NCBI GenBank assembly: GCA_002083405.1
Contig: LVWT01000012.1
Span: forward strand, 87,125-151,124
From: Nitrospira sp. SG-bin2
Lineage (GTDB): Bacteria > Nitrospirota > Nitrospiria > Nitrospirales > Nitrospiraceae
Length of the DNA stretch: 64,000 nt
Direction of reading: 5' to 3'
The notes under the pieces are model-generated. The model searched no databases. It saw only the letters and a program-made list of their open reading frames with translations, and was not told the origin of the DNA. The stretch's first letter is position 1, and every line of letters starts with the position of its first letter. This document shows positions 1-8,224 of this stretch, piece by piece. The translations under genes and the position numbers were made by a program.

Positions 1-990
1 CATGGCCAGGGCTCACCACCCCATCCGGGTGTAAGAAACCATCTCGATCAATGGCGAAGTAGCGGCCATGCCGTTGCGCGATTCTCTTGGTATGTTCATA
101 GTTCCATCGATCGAGCTGAATGCCGGGCGTCGGAGTCTGTTGCGGATGGATGTTGTGCGGAAGCGCCGGCAATTCTCCGGCAGGAAGCTGAGTCATACGC
201 ACCTCGCCGCCGATCCAGGCATCCATCCACCGATCTTCTCGATGGGACATCTCGTCGTATCCCAGACCGGTTACCGGCACGAGCCGGCTTTGCGCCGGAA
301 GTTCTTCGGCCCGACCGACGACAAAATCTCCGCCCACCGTGAGGTCGCCCCAGTGCACGCTGACCGACGCCTCATTTCCCGCCTGAAAGAAACCGAGGTT
401 CTGGTTCACTTGCACGGCAGCACGAAGAGGCGGCAGATCTACACTGCCCAACTGCATCAGTACCGATTGCCGAAAAGGCGGAGTCGTGTGCGTCGCTACC
501 CGTACATCGACCGTGCATAACAACCCCGGTGTCGACGGAGCGTAGACCTTGAGTTCTTCGATCCTTCCCAGGTGGCGCAGAGCATGAAACATCCCTGTCG
601 GGGGTTCGTTCAACACGAGATTATCTGATGCCGCCCCTGCCTCCAAAAGGACATCCGGCTGGCCCATGGTTCCAACAAATTGTGAACGGCCGGCTTGATC
701 GAAGAATGAGAGTATTCCTTCAGCATCGTGATTCTTTTTTGCCAAGATTGCAGAGAACGCCGATCCCGCCGACTTCGCCTGTGGGCTGTGAAACCATGAC
801 ACGACCACTTCACCGGCTGCATCAGCCAACTGCTGAGCAACCACAGCCTCTCGCCCTACATTGGAACTGATTGCCTCCTGCCCCGCGAGATTCAAGATGG
901 TGGCTCCCAGCAAAGACAGAATCAGCACAAGCACCATCGCCCCGATGAGCGCGATTCCCTGCTGGTTATTCGTTTTGCGAATTCGTACCA
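1..990 (-). CDS. PilX-like minor pilin assembly protein, 3' end cut by window edge
   Basis: An open frame of 330 codons runs off the left edge, so the C-terminus is missing. The N-terminus (MVRIRKTNNQQGIALIGAMV) has a short basic leader followed by a hydrophobic stretch at about residues 12-32, as in PilX/PilX_N proteins that prime type IV pilus assembly. The rest looks like an exported, mostly beta domain. The start ATG is preceded by GGAGG (reverse complement of 994-998). It lies 11 bases downstream of the pilW-like gene in the same direction and follows pilV and fimT-like genes, which supports a minor pilin role. The PilX family is inferred from the N-terminus and gene order; the body is not diagnostic. 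Confidence 0.75.
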
Positions 991-1001
991 TGCCTTCCTC
1001 C

Positions 1002-1760
1002 CTACGACCGAAGACTGACCTCTCTTACAGCATGACGTGTGGAACGATTCGATTCGATCTTCACCACCACGCGCTTCACCTGTGACGGCTCAAACGTAGT
1101 GCGGCCCCGGTCGTCTCGATACGCGAATCGGGCATTGTCCAGTCCTCCAACGAGTGTGCCGGCTCCTCCGTCCACCATACGCATAAGTCGCAACAATCCC
1201 CGTTCATCACGCCTGGTGTAGTACACGACATGGTTTCTTACTTCGACGGATGCTCCTGCTGGGAACGCTGTTTGAACCGGTTCAGCCAACGTAAGGAAAG
1301 TGCGTTGTCCTGCACGCGCGAGTCGATGCAGTTCGCATCCACGCAGCCCGCATATGGCGACCGACTTGCCTTCACCCCATCCGCTGCCGTCTTGCACCGC
1401 AAGAACCGATTGCCCCTGAACAATGCCGCCGGTGGTCGTTGTCCGCTGCGCATTGATATTCGCGCGAAATTGAAATTCATCTGGATTCGCGATGACGATG
1501 GATTCAGCCGTCGCGAGACGCGCTTCCTGCTCAAACACGGCCAGGCCCAATCGAAGATCTTGTTGATGTGTCAGATCACGCTGCTGCCTGGCAACATGCT
1601 GGCGTACGATGCTGAAAGTCTCCAGCGCCGTCGCGAGCACAATGACACCCGCCGCCAGGCCGATCAGCAATTCTGCAAGGCAGACACCGTTCATGCCGGA
1701 AAGAGCCGACGTCCTCTTTACACGCTGTTCATGTGATACGGTCGCGAAGAGCTTTCTCAT
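1002..1760 (-). CDS. PilW-like prepilin (type IV pilus minor pilin)
   Basis: 252 residues. A type III prepilin signal sits near residue 24, with Gly before VCLAE, so Glu falls at +5 of the mature protein, followed by a hydrophobic helix (LLIGLAAGVIVLATAL). The Phe usual at +1 is Val here. The ATG at 1760 overlaps the end of the upstream pilV-like gene by 4 bases (ATGA-type coupling). A later Met (MNGVCLAE) just before the cleavage site is an alternative start with a shorter leader. The protein should be processed by the peptidase at 2986-3774 and act with the other minor pilins in pilus priming. PilW is assigned by position between PilV and PilX and by size. Confidence 0.75.
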   Translation of the reverse strand: MRKLFATVSHEQRVKRTSALSGMNGVCLAELLIGLAAGVIVLATALETFSIVRQHVARQQRDLTHQQDLRLGLAVFEQEARLATAESIVIANPDEFQFRANINAQRTTTTGGIVQGQSVLAVQDGSGWGEGKSVAICGLRGCELHRLARAGQRTFLTLAEPVQTAFPAGASVEVRNHVVYYTRRDERGLLRLMRMVDGGAGTLVGGLDNARFAYRDDRGRTTFEPSQVKRVVVKIESNRSTRHAVREVSLRS

Positions 1761-2239
1761 CGTTGCCCTACAAATGCGGGATTGGCGCGAAGTGTGGCCA
1801 CCATGACTTCTTTGGGGCTGCCCTGACCGACATAGGAGGACACCGCTCGGATGGCCACCATCCCAACCGATCCTAGCGGGCCCGGACGATCCGTCTCAAC
1901 ACTCCACACCACTGTGATTCCATTTCGCTCCAACATAGCGGTGTAAATTCCGTCGTCTGCCATGACGTCGGGATTCTGCCCGTCATCCTTCATCATGGTC
2001 TCAGGAATACCATCTTGATCAAGATCGTCTTCAAGGAGATACGGCCATCGGACGGACTGCTTGACCTCCAACCGAGCCTGCGCCAGCTCCAGCGCCCTGC
2101 TATCCAGTGCTCCTTGGCGAGTATGCCCAGATGAGATCTGCACGGCTCCTATTGCCCCTATGAACGCGATCCCGGAAATCACCATTGCGATCATCACTTC
2201 GATAAGGCTGAACCCTTTATCCTGTACCTGCTTCCTCAT
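1757..2239 (-). CDS. PilV-like prepilin (type IV pilus minor pilin)
   Basis: 160 residues with a textbook prepilin N-terminus: a basic leader (MRKQVQDKG), cleavage before FSLIEVMIAM, Glu at +5 and a hydrophobic helix to about residue 32. The sequence after the helix (SRALELAQARLE) resembles PilV/GspI-type minor pseudopilins. It overlaps the genes on both sides by 4 bases (2236-2239 and 1757-1760), so the minor pilins are probably translationally coupled. Membrane-anchored until assembled. The prepilin call is firm; the PilV versus other minor pilin label is inferred from gene order. Confidence 0.8.
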   Translation of the reverse strand: MRKQVQDKGFSLIEVMIAMVISGIAFIGAIGAVQISSGHTRQGALDSRALELAQARLEVKQSVRWPYLLEDDLDQDGIPETMMKDDGQNPDVMADDGIYTAMLERNGITVVWSVETDRPGPLGSVGMVAIRAVSSYVGQGSPKEVMVATLRANPAFVGQR

Positions 2240-2673
2240 AGAATCGACACCCTCCCGGTAATGCCGACGGTTACCGTTTGAGTCTGCCCTTCTTTGTTGC
2301 GGAGGTGAATTGTGGTAGCCGTGGCAGATCGTCCGCTGGGATGAAACAGAATCTCTGGACCTGCACTCGGTTCTTCGATGGCAACTCCTTTATCTGCATA
2401 GCGATACACATGATGGGGTGTCGCCTCAGAACCATTAACGAGCTGCGAGACAAGCGCCTGTTGCTCAAGGTCAAAAGTAATGCGAACCCGATCACGGTGT
2501 GTAATTGCAAGCTGTCTCGCAAGGCGAAGTTCAGACGCAACCTCCTCCGTGGCACTATGAATTTGCACGCCAGAATTGAGGGTCAGGAGATTAGGAACCG
2601 CCAGAGCCGAAATGATGCCAGTGACCGCAAGTCCCATCATGAGTTCCGTCAACGTGTGGCCTTCCTGTTTCAT
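2236..2673 (-). CDS. FimT/GspH-type prepilin
   Basis: 145 residues from the chosen ATG at 2673, preceded by GAGAGG about 5 bases upstream. The frame is open another 49 codons upstream but that part does not look like protein. The N-terminus MKQEGHTLTELMMGLAVTGI is a prepilin signal with Gly before HTLTE (Glu at +5; His replaces the usual Phe at +1). The mature part (EVASELRLARQLAITHRDRV) matches the GspH/FimT domain, a minor pseudopilin that in some species binds DNA during uptake. First gene of the minor pilin operon. FimT versus GspH cannot be separated without neighbours such as gspD, which are not in the window. Confidence 0.8.
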   Translation of the reverse strand: MKQEGHTLTELMMGLAVTGIISALAVPNLLTLNSGVQIHSATEEVASELRLARQLAITHRDRVRITFDLEQQALVSQLVNGSEATPHHVYRYADKGVAIEEPSAGPEILFHPSGRSATATTIHLRNKEGQTQTVTVGITGRVSIL

Positions 2674-2985
2674 AGACGCCTCTCTCAATGTTCTGGTGTC
2701 CGCACAGTTCCTTTGGAATCGATTGCATCTCAAGAGTCGTGCCGATCCTTGAGTGCGATGTTGTGGATAGAGCTGCCTAATGATGGCGATTGGCGGAGAG
2801 AGTTGAACTTGTTGAATCAACGAAGCGAATCGAATGAATTAAAGATGCAGCCACATGGATGGAGTGCTTGTGTGAAAGAAAAGTTCGTACACACCACGCT
2901 GTGCCTCAGGAGATACAGTGCTTCATGAAGAGATACAGCGGACGAGACACGGAGACCGTAAGGGCGTGAGGTGGAAGAGGACCTA
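2674..2985. other. 312-base spacer between prepilin peptidase and minor pilin operon
   Basis: No convincing gene on either strand. It should hold the promoter of the minor pilin operon (minus strand), but I see no strong sigma70-type pair. One copy of the short repeat GTAAGGGCGTGAGG lies at 2958-2971, close to the end of the prepilin peptidase gene. Confidence 0.5.
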
Positions 2986-3774
2986 CTAGCCAGCCAGCAA
3001 GCCTAGATACCAATCGAGGAGGGATTGTCCGAAGAATAACGAGACGACTGCGCCACAGACAAGAAACGGGCCGAATGGGATGTAATCCTCTCGCTTGATC
3101 ACGTGAGCAGCAATCAGGGTAACCCCGACAAGCGAACCCAAGAGAGAACCAACCATAATCGTCATCAAGGCCGGTTTCCAACCGAGAAACGCGCCGATCA
3201 TCGCAAGCAATTTGATGTCGCCTCCGCCCATCCCTTCTTTCCCGAACAGGTAGGGACTCACCCAGGCAAGAAACCACAGGATTCCGCCTCCGACGAACAG
3301 TCCGATTACACCATTGACCAACCCCAGGGGCAGGATGGTGGCGGCGCTGACAAGCCCCACAACGATGCCAGGGAACGTGATTGCATTGGGAATGATTTTG
3401 TGGGAGAGATCCGTTCCGGCCACGACCAACAGAGCCGAATAGAGCAGGCCATATACAACGGTGGACCAGCCAGGCCCGAAGAACCACAGAAGGCCGACAT
3501 AGCCCAAAGCATTAAGCGCCTCCACAACCGGATAGCGGATGGGGATGCGCACCTGACAGTTTCGGCATCGTCCAAGCAGGATCAGATAGCTCACAACGGG
3601 AATGTTGTCGTACCAGGCAATCGGATGAGAGCAGGAGGGACAATGGGATCCTGGCCACGCAATCGATTCACGGCGGGGCAGCCTGTAGATACAGACATTG
3701 AGAAAACTGCCGATGAGGGCGCCAAACAACACAACGATCAGATAGACCGGAAACATGATCTGATGCTCAATCAT
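2986..3774 (-). CDS. pilD: Prepilin peptidase / N-methyltransferase (PilD)
   Basis: 262 residues, the normal length for bifunctional PilD. The N-terminal half has the cytosolic zinc-type motif CPSC (about residues 45-48) and CRNC (about 70-73), the mark of the N-methyltransferase-containing form. The aspartyl protease residues are Asp in GTDLSHKIIPN (about 122) and Asp in MGGGDIKLLA (about 182). Multiple hydrophobic segments fit an inner-membrane enzyme. It cleaves the leader of prepilins such as the four encoded just downstream and methylates the new N-terminus. Met7 (MFPVYL) is an alternative start. Confidence 0.95.
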   Translation of the reverse strand: MIEHQIMFPVYLIVVLFGALIGSFLNVCIYRLPRRESIAWPGSHCPSCSHPIAWYDNIPVVSYLILLGRCRNCQVRIPIRYPVVEALNALGYVGLLWFFGPGWSTVVYGLLYSALLVVAGTDLSHKIIPNAITFPGIVVGLVSAATILPLGLVNGVIGLFVGGGILWFLAWVSPYLFGKEGMGGGDIKLLAMIGAFLGWKPALMTIMVGSLLGSLVGVTLIAAHVIKREDYIPFGPFLVCGAVVSLFFGQSLLDWYLGLLAG

Positions 3775-3864
3775 GCGTGGGACATGGACGCTTCCGTCAT
3801 GCTCTTTAGTGTTGTGACGGGTTGTTTATTAATTCAGAAACCTTGTGGAGCTGAAGATCCACCA

Positions 3865-3894
3865 TTTACTTTCACCAACGATCATTTCTATAAT
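3865..3894 (+). promoter_or_regulatory. Putative sigma70-type promoter for the LuxR-type HTH gene
   Basis: TTTACT at 3865-3870 and a perfect TATAAT at 3889-3894 are separated by 18 bases. Transcription would start near 3901, about 85 bases before the HTH gene start at 3986. Seen by eye. Confidence 0.5.
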
Positions 3895-3985
3895 TCCCTT
3901 AAGATTCGTCTCTATGGGGCAGGTTGAATACCATCGACTCCCAGTATACCTGAATGGCCCGTTAGTCAAAGGAGAACTGATCAAC

Positions 3986-4264
3986 ATGGCAAAAGCAGTT
4001 GGGAAGCCGCGGGTTCGGAAATCTCTAGCCGACCTTGAGCCTCCCCCGCGCGCAAAGCGTCCGGAAACATTGACGTCGCGAGAGCAGGAAATTCTAGAAT
4101 TGATTTGGGCCGGATTTAAGAACAAGGAAATCGGCCAGCGGTTGAAAATCAGCGTCAAAACCGTCGAGGCCCACCGGGCGAACATGATGAAGAAGATGCG
4201 GGTGTCCAATACGGCTCAACTGCTGAAGACCGCCATCCAAGGCAGCATGCTCAAGATTCGCTAA
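3986..4264 (+). CDS. Small LuxR/GerE-type HTH DNA-binding protein without receiver domain
   Basis: 92 residues. Residues about 30-85 form a LuxR C-terminal HTH: LTSREQEILELIWAGFKNKE, then the recognition helix region SVKTVEAHRANMMKKM. The N-terminal 28 residues are basic and proline-rich with no receiver or ligand-binding domain. The ATG at 3986 is preceded by AGGAG at 3970-3974; the frame is open for 47 more codons upstream, without protein-like sequence. Such stand-alone GerE domains may bind DNA constitutively or partner another regulator. It converges on rlmB with a 4-base overlap of 3' ends (4261-4264). Target unknown. Confidence 0.85.
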   Translation: MAKAVGKPRVRKSLADLEPPPRAKRPETLTSREQEILELIWAGFKNKEIGQRLKISVKTVEAHRANMMKKMRVSNTAQLLKTAIQGSMLKIR

Positions 4265-5031
4265 GATTTGGTTGAGAGGCCTCTCTGGCGGGCTGCTTCG
4301 AACAGCAGCACCGCCGCAGAAGCCGACACGTTCAGCGATTGGACCTGGCCCCGCATGGGGATACGAATGCGTTCGTCACAGTGTTGCAGCAGCCCCGGCC
4401 TGATTCCTGTTCCTTCGCCGCCGAACACCAGTCCAACCGGACCGCGCAGATCGACATCCGTGTAGAGTTTGCTCGCGGACGGTTCTACCCCATAGACCCA
4501 CACACCCGCGGCCTTCAATGACTCGATCAGCCGGCTCGTGTTCGTCACCCGTGCCACGGGCATATGGTCGATCGCGCCGGCGGAAACCTTTGCGACGACC
4601 GACGTCAGTCCGGCCGCTCTCCGTTCCGGAATGAAGACGCCGTGGACACCGGCACCTTCGGCAGTTCGGATCACCGCGCCAAGATTATGTGGGTCCTCCA
4701 CCCCATCGAGAATGACCAGCAGCGGCGGTTCATTGCGTTCTACCGCGCGGGCAAGAATCGACTCTTCCGTCTGATAGGCTTTTGCTGCGGCAAAAGCCAC
4801 AATGCCCTGGTGCCTGCCGTCAGGTACCAGCCGATCGAGCGAAGCCGACGGTTGGACATGGACCGGAACATGAAGCGACCGTGCCAACTGGACCAAATCC
4901 GCAAACTGTTTGTCGGTCCTGATGACAAGGAGCCGCTGCAGCGGCCGGCTCCCTGCCTTGAGCGCTTCGCGCACCGCGTGGAGCCCGTAGAGGATCTCCT
5001 GCGCGTCAGCGTTTCCAGCGGCTGGTGCCAT
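4261..5031 (-). CDS. rlmB: TrmH-family 23S rRNA 2'-O-methyltransferase (RlmB-like)
   Basis: About 256 residues, close to the usual RlmB length. The N-terminal substrate-binding part begins EILYGLHAVREALKAG; the SpoU methyltransferase domain shows the three motifs: ILDGVEDPHNLGAVIRTAEG, the GLVFGGEGTGI block and the C-terminal SLNVSASAAVLLFE. These build the trefoil knot that binds S-adenosylmethionine. It likely methylates the 23S rRNA guanosine of the peptidyl-transferase region. The start ATG at 5031 lies inside the 3' end of cysS (26-base overlap) with GAGG upstream; a longer frame to 5145 exists but would be an unusual N-terminal extension. Confidence 0.92.
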   Translation of the reverse strand: MAPAAGNADAQEILYGLHAVREALKAGSRPLQRLLVIRTDKQFADLVQLARSLHVPVHVQPSASLDRLVPDGRHQGIVAFAAAKAYQTEESILARAVERNEPPLLVILDGVEDPHNLGAVIRTAEGAGVHGVFIPERRAAGLTSVVAKVSAGAIDHMPVARVTNTSRLIESLKAAGVWVYGVEPSASKLYTDVDLRGPVGLVFGGEGTGIRPGLLQHCDERIRIPMRGQVQSLNVSASAAVLLFEAARQRGLSTKS

Positions 5032-6478
5032 CGGGCTTGTCCTCGATCGTGACGCCCAGCGAATTGAGTTCTTTCCTAATCGCATCGGCGCGTGTAAAGT
5101 CTTTCCGTTTCTTGGCTTCCATGCGCTCAGCAAGCTTTGATTCAATGTCTCTATCTGTTAGCCATTTTTTTACAGTGATTGGAAGGGCTTCGTCGATCTC
5201 GGTTACGGTACCAATTGTTCTCTTTATCTGGGTATTAAACTCCCATTGATTCGGCTCTAGCTGGAATAGTCCAAGAACCTTCCCAAGACGTCTGAATTCC
5301 TCACGAACTTCCTGCTTCCTTCCAGCCGGCAGCCCTTTGAGTAGCTGCTTATTAATTGCACCGCGAAGCTCTTGCAGTTGGGCTAAGGCTTCTGGCGTGT
5401 TTAGATCATTATCCATTGCGATTTTAAATCCTTCAACATGGAATGCGATTGTATAAGCGTGATATTCATCCTCTTCTGACTCCGTCAGCCGCAGGAAAAG
5501 ATCATAAAACCCGTCCAGGGCTTTCTTGGCCTCTTTCAACGCTTGGTCAGAGAAATCCAGCGGACCATGGTAATGGGTAGAGAGAAGAAAATATCTGAGG
5601 ATCTCTCCAGTCACTACCTCCGACCATTCCGACTTCTCAAAAATCTCTCGAATCGTGAAGAAGTTCCCCAGCGATTTGGACATCTTCTCCTGATTGACCT
5701 GTACGAAACCGTTATGCACCCAATAGCGCGCGAATTCCTTGCCGGTCGCGCCGCAGGATTGCGCGATCTCGTTTTCATGGTGTGGAAAGATGAGATCCAT
5801 TCCGCCCCCATGAATATCGAACGTCTCACCGAGATGCCGGATCGACATGGCGGAACATTCTATATGCCAGCCGGGACGGCCGGAACCCCAGGGGCTTGGC
5901 CAGGACGGCTCGCCGGGCTTGCTGCTTTTCCACAGTGCAAAATCCATCGGATGCCGTTTGCGCTCATTTATGTCAACGCGCGCGCCTGCTTGCAAGTCTT
6001 CCAACTTTCGCTTCGAGAGGCGGCCGTAGGCCGGATATTTCTCAACCTGAAAATACACGTCGCCGCCAACAGCGTAGGCCAACCCCTTCGAGATGAGAGC
6101 TTCTGTCAGGTTGACGATCTCCGTCATATGCGCCGTGGCTCTCGGCTCTTCCGTTGCGCGTCCGATCCCCAGCTTGCCCATATCTTCATAATAGGCATCG
6201 ATAAACTTGCCGGTGATCGCCTCGCAGGAGACACCCTGCTCATTGGCTCGCTTGATGATTTTGTCGTCCACATCGGTGAAATTCTTCACGAAGGTCACAA
6301 CATAGCCGCTGTATTCCAAGTATCGGCGGAGCACGTCGAAGACCAGCGCGCTACGCGCGTGGCCGATGTGGCAATAGTCGTAGACCGTCACCCCACACAC
6401 GTACATGCGGACTTTGTTCGGCTCAATCGGCTCGAAGGATTCTCGCTTGCCGGTCAGGGTATTAAAGAGCTGGAGCAT
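5006..6478 (-). CDS. cysS: Cysteinyl-tRNA synthetase
   Basis: 490 residues from ATG at 6478 (MLQLFNTLTGKRE). Class I synthetase signature HIGH at about residues 37-40 and KMSKS at about 265-269. Zinc ligands are visible as Cys28 (MYVCGVTVYD), Cys208 (WHIECSAMS) and the HHENE block near 233. The C-terminal DALR and anticodon region runs to residue 490. It charges tRNA-Cys in the cytosol. It overlaps rlmB and lies 4 bases after the dedA-like gene. Oddity: bases 5161-5520 (about residues 320-440) are only about 46% G+C by my count, against roughly 65% in nearby blocks of the same operon, although the frame is intact. Confidence 0.97.
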   Translation of the reverse strand: MLQLFNTLTGKRESFEPIEPNKVRMYVCGVTVYDYCHIGHARSALVFDVLRRYLEYSGYVVTFVKNFTDVDDKIIKRANEQGVSCEAITGKFIDAYYEDMGKLGIGRATEEPRATAHMTEIVNLTEALISKGLAYAVGGDVYFQVEKYPAYGRLSKRKLEDLQAGARVDINERKRHPMDFALWKSSKPGEPSWPSPWGSGRPGWHIECSAMSIRHLGETFDIHGGGMDLIFPHHENEIAQSCGATGKEFARYWVHNGFVQVNQEKMSKSLGNFFTIREIFEKSEWSEVVTGEILRYFLLSTHYHGPLDFSDQALKEAKKALDGFYDLFLRLTESEEDEYHAYTIAFHVEGFKIAMDNDLNTPEALAQLQELRGAINKQLLKGLPAGRKQEVREEFRRLGKVLGLFQLEPNQWEFNTQIKRTIGTVTEIDEALPITVKKWLTDRDIESKLAERMEAKKRKDFTRADAIRKELNSLGVTIEDKPDGTSRWKR

Positions 6479-6482
6479 GGGA

Positions 6483-7124
6483 TTATGATCCAGAATTGAC
6501 ACGCTGCCTCGGCCAATGCGACCAGAGAAAATATCCCAGGGCGATCGCCAGGAACAGCCCGATGACAATATCGAATTGATGGAAGTAATCCCGAAGATGC
6601 TCCCACTGCTCTCCCATCTTCACACCGATATAGGCCAGAAGATAGCACCAGGGCAACGCGCCGATGAAGGTGAGGAGCACAAACCGGGGGAAATTCATCC
6701 GCGCAATTCCCGCTGGTAAGGAGATGAAGGTCCGCACCACCGGCAGCATCCTGCTGAAGAACACCGCCGCTTCGCCGTATTTCAGAAACCACCGATCGGC
6801 GATGTCGAGATCATGATGCGACACCAAAACATAGCGCCCATAGCGTTCCACAAGCGGCCGCCCGCCCCAGACACCCGCGTAGTACGCGACGATCGAACCG
6901 ATCACGTTGCCGACCGCGCCGGCCAGCGTCACCCCCAGCAGGGTGAACTGTCCGGTCGACACGAGATACCCGGAAAACGGCATGATGATTTCGCTCGGCA
7001 GGGGAATGCAGGCACTCTCGACCGCCATGGTAAACACGATGCCGCCATAACCGAACTTGGAAATGCAGGCAATGACGAAGCGGCTCAGTTCGCTGATGAT
7101 GCTCTCGATGAATCCACCGATCAC
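6483..7124 (-). CDS. DedA-family membrane protein
   Basis: 213 residues with several hydrophobic segments. The DedA/SNARE-associated pattern is clear: ESACIPLPSEIIMPFSGYLV near residue 36, an internal GNVIGSIVAYYAG segment, and FFSRMLPVVRTFISLPAGIA near 122 containing the conserved Arg residues. DedA proteins sit in the inner membrane and are linked to lipid carrier (undecaprenyl phosphate or phospholipid) flipping and envelope homeostasis. It lies 4 bases downstream of surE and 4 bases upstream of cysS, so these genes are probably co-transcribed. Its exact substrate cannot be read from the sequence. Confidence 0.9.
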   Translation of the reverse strand: MIGGFIESIISELSRFVIACISKFGYGGIVFTMAVESACIPLPSEIIMPFSGYLVSTGQFTLLGVTLAGAVGNVIGSIVAYYAGVWGGRPLVERYGRYVLVSHHDLDIADRWFLKYGEAAVFFSRMLPVVRTFISLPAGIARMNFPRFVLLTFIGALPWCYLLAYIGVKMGEQWEHLRDYFHQFDIVIGLFLAIALGYFLWSHWPRQRVNSGS

Positions 7125-7128
7125 GGGT

Positions 7129-7932
7129 TCAGCTCCTGTGCTTGACAGATGATCGGCGAGGAGAAATCAGCCGACGGGAACCCTGTGTGACGATCGGTTC
7201 CCACGCGCGAAAGCAATCGAGCACTCCATGGTGGGTGCTATCGAGACGGATGGGCGTGATGGAGACCAGGCCCTCTTCGATTGCCTCATGGTCAGCATCC
7301 TTGCTGCGGCTCCACGAGATGCGCTTCCCGGCGATCCAATAGTACTTGCGTCCGTGAGGATCGAGTTTTTCGATAATCGGGTTGTGAAAGCGGCGGCGGC
7401 TGAGGCAGGTCACACGCGCGCCGGCGATCGCCCGTCGTGGCCGATCCGGGATGTTGACGTTCAGCAGCGTTTCCTCCGGCAGACCTTGCTCGAGCACTAG
7501 CCGGGCCACACGCGCTGCATAGATCGCGCCGACGGCAAAGCGAAAATCCTCCGCCCCCTCCTGGGACACGGCCACTGACGGCACACCCAGGATCGTCCCT
7601 TCCATCGCCGCGGAAACGGTTCCTGAATAGATCACATCGTCTCCGAGGTTGACGCCCTTGTTGATGCCGGACACCAGAATGGACGGAGCTTTCGGCATGA
7701 TTTTAAGCAGCGCCAAATTGACACAATCCACCGGCGTCCCATTCACCGAGAAGGTGCGGGGCGCAAGACGATGGACCCGCAATGGTTTGTGCAATGTCAC
7801 CGCATGCGCCACCGCCGTGCGCTCTCGGTCCGGAGCCACCATCCACACTTCGCCAATGGCAGAAAGCGCCTTGGCTAGGGCTTGGATCCCCGGGGACTGA
7901 ATGCCGTCATCGTTGGTGACAAGGATGCGCAT
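7129..7932 (-). CDS. surE: 5'/3'-nucleotidase SurE
   Basis: 267 residues, normal SurE length. The N-terminus MRILVTNDDGIQSPGI carries the NDDG metal site; SGINKGVNLGDDVIYSGTVS near residues 88-107 holds the conserved Asn and the YSGTVSAA loop. The enzyme removes phosphate from nucleoside monophosphates and is linked to stationary-phase survival and repair. It heads the surE-dedA-cysS-rlmB run. A Rho-independent terminator for the tRNA transcript upstream (7945-7969) separates it from the previous unit. Confidence 0.96.
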   Translation of the reverse strand: MRILVTNDDGIQSPGIQALAKALSAIGEVWMVAPDRERTAVAHAVTLHKPLRVHRLAPRTFSVNGTPVDCVNLALLKIMPKAPSILVSGINKGVNLGDDVIYSGTVSAAMEGTILGVPSVAVSQEGAEDFRFAVGAIYAARVARLVLEQGLPEETLLNVNIPDRPRRAIAGARVTCLSRRRFHNPIIEKLDPHGRKYYWIAGKRISWSRSKDADHEAIEEGLVSITPIRLDSTHHGVLDCFRAWEPIVTQGSRRLISPRRSSVKHRS

Positions 7933-7944
7933 GACTCACTCGCA

Positions 7945-7969
7945 ACAAAAAAAGCTGCGCGAGGCAGCT
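7945..7969 (-). terminator. Rho-independent terminator behind tRNA-Pro
   Basis: On the minus strand the sequence is AGCTGC, loop CTCGC, GCAGCT, followed directly by seven T (plus-strand A run at 947-953 of the 7 kb block). It would end transcripts coming from ihfA, merR and tRNA-Pro, just before surE. Confidence 0.8.
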
Positions 7970-7982
7970 CCTGGCAAAACCG

Positions 7983-8056
7983 GTGAGGGGTAAGGCGTGA
8001 GGGGTGATCGGTCTGTTCTCCTACCCCAATACTACGCCAGATGCCTTACCCTTCAC
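7983..8056. repeat. Imperfect inverted repeat between tRNA-Pro and its terminator
   Basis: GTGAGGGGTAAGGC at 7983-7996 and GCCTTACCCTTCAC at 8043-8056 are complementary at 13 of 14 positions and enclose 46 bases. The left arm contains the GTAAGGCGTGAGG-type short repeat also seen at 2958 and 45098. It may fold in the 3' trailer of the tRNA transcript. Confidence 0.6.
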
Positions 8057-8070
8057 GGCTCACTTCAATT

Positions 8071-8147
8071 TGGTCGGGGCGGCGGGATTTGAACCCACGA
8101 CCACTCGCACCCCAAGCGAGTACGCTACCGGGCTGCGCTACGCCCCG
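8071..8147 (-). tRNA. tRNA-Pro (anticodon GGG)
   Basis: Read on the minus strand: acceptor CGGGGCG pairs with CGCCCCG; the D arm contains the AGCGCAGCCCGGTAGCG stretch; the anticodon stem CTCGC/GCGAG closes a seven-base loop TTGGGGT with anticodon GGG; the T arm has GGTTCAAATCC. The discriminator A is followed by an encoded CCA (8071-8073). The gene lies 77 bases after the merR-like gene in the same direction. The order ihfA, merR-like, tRNA-Pro is a layout I know from other bacteria, and they probably share a transcript. Confidence 0.97.
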
Positions 8148-8224
8148 ACTCGGTTTCGATTTCACAACTAACGGTATTGTCCCTTGCAGAGCCATTGAAA
8201 GGCAATGGGGGGAAACCTGCCTTC

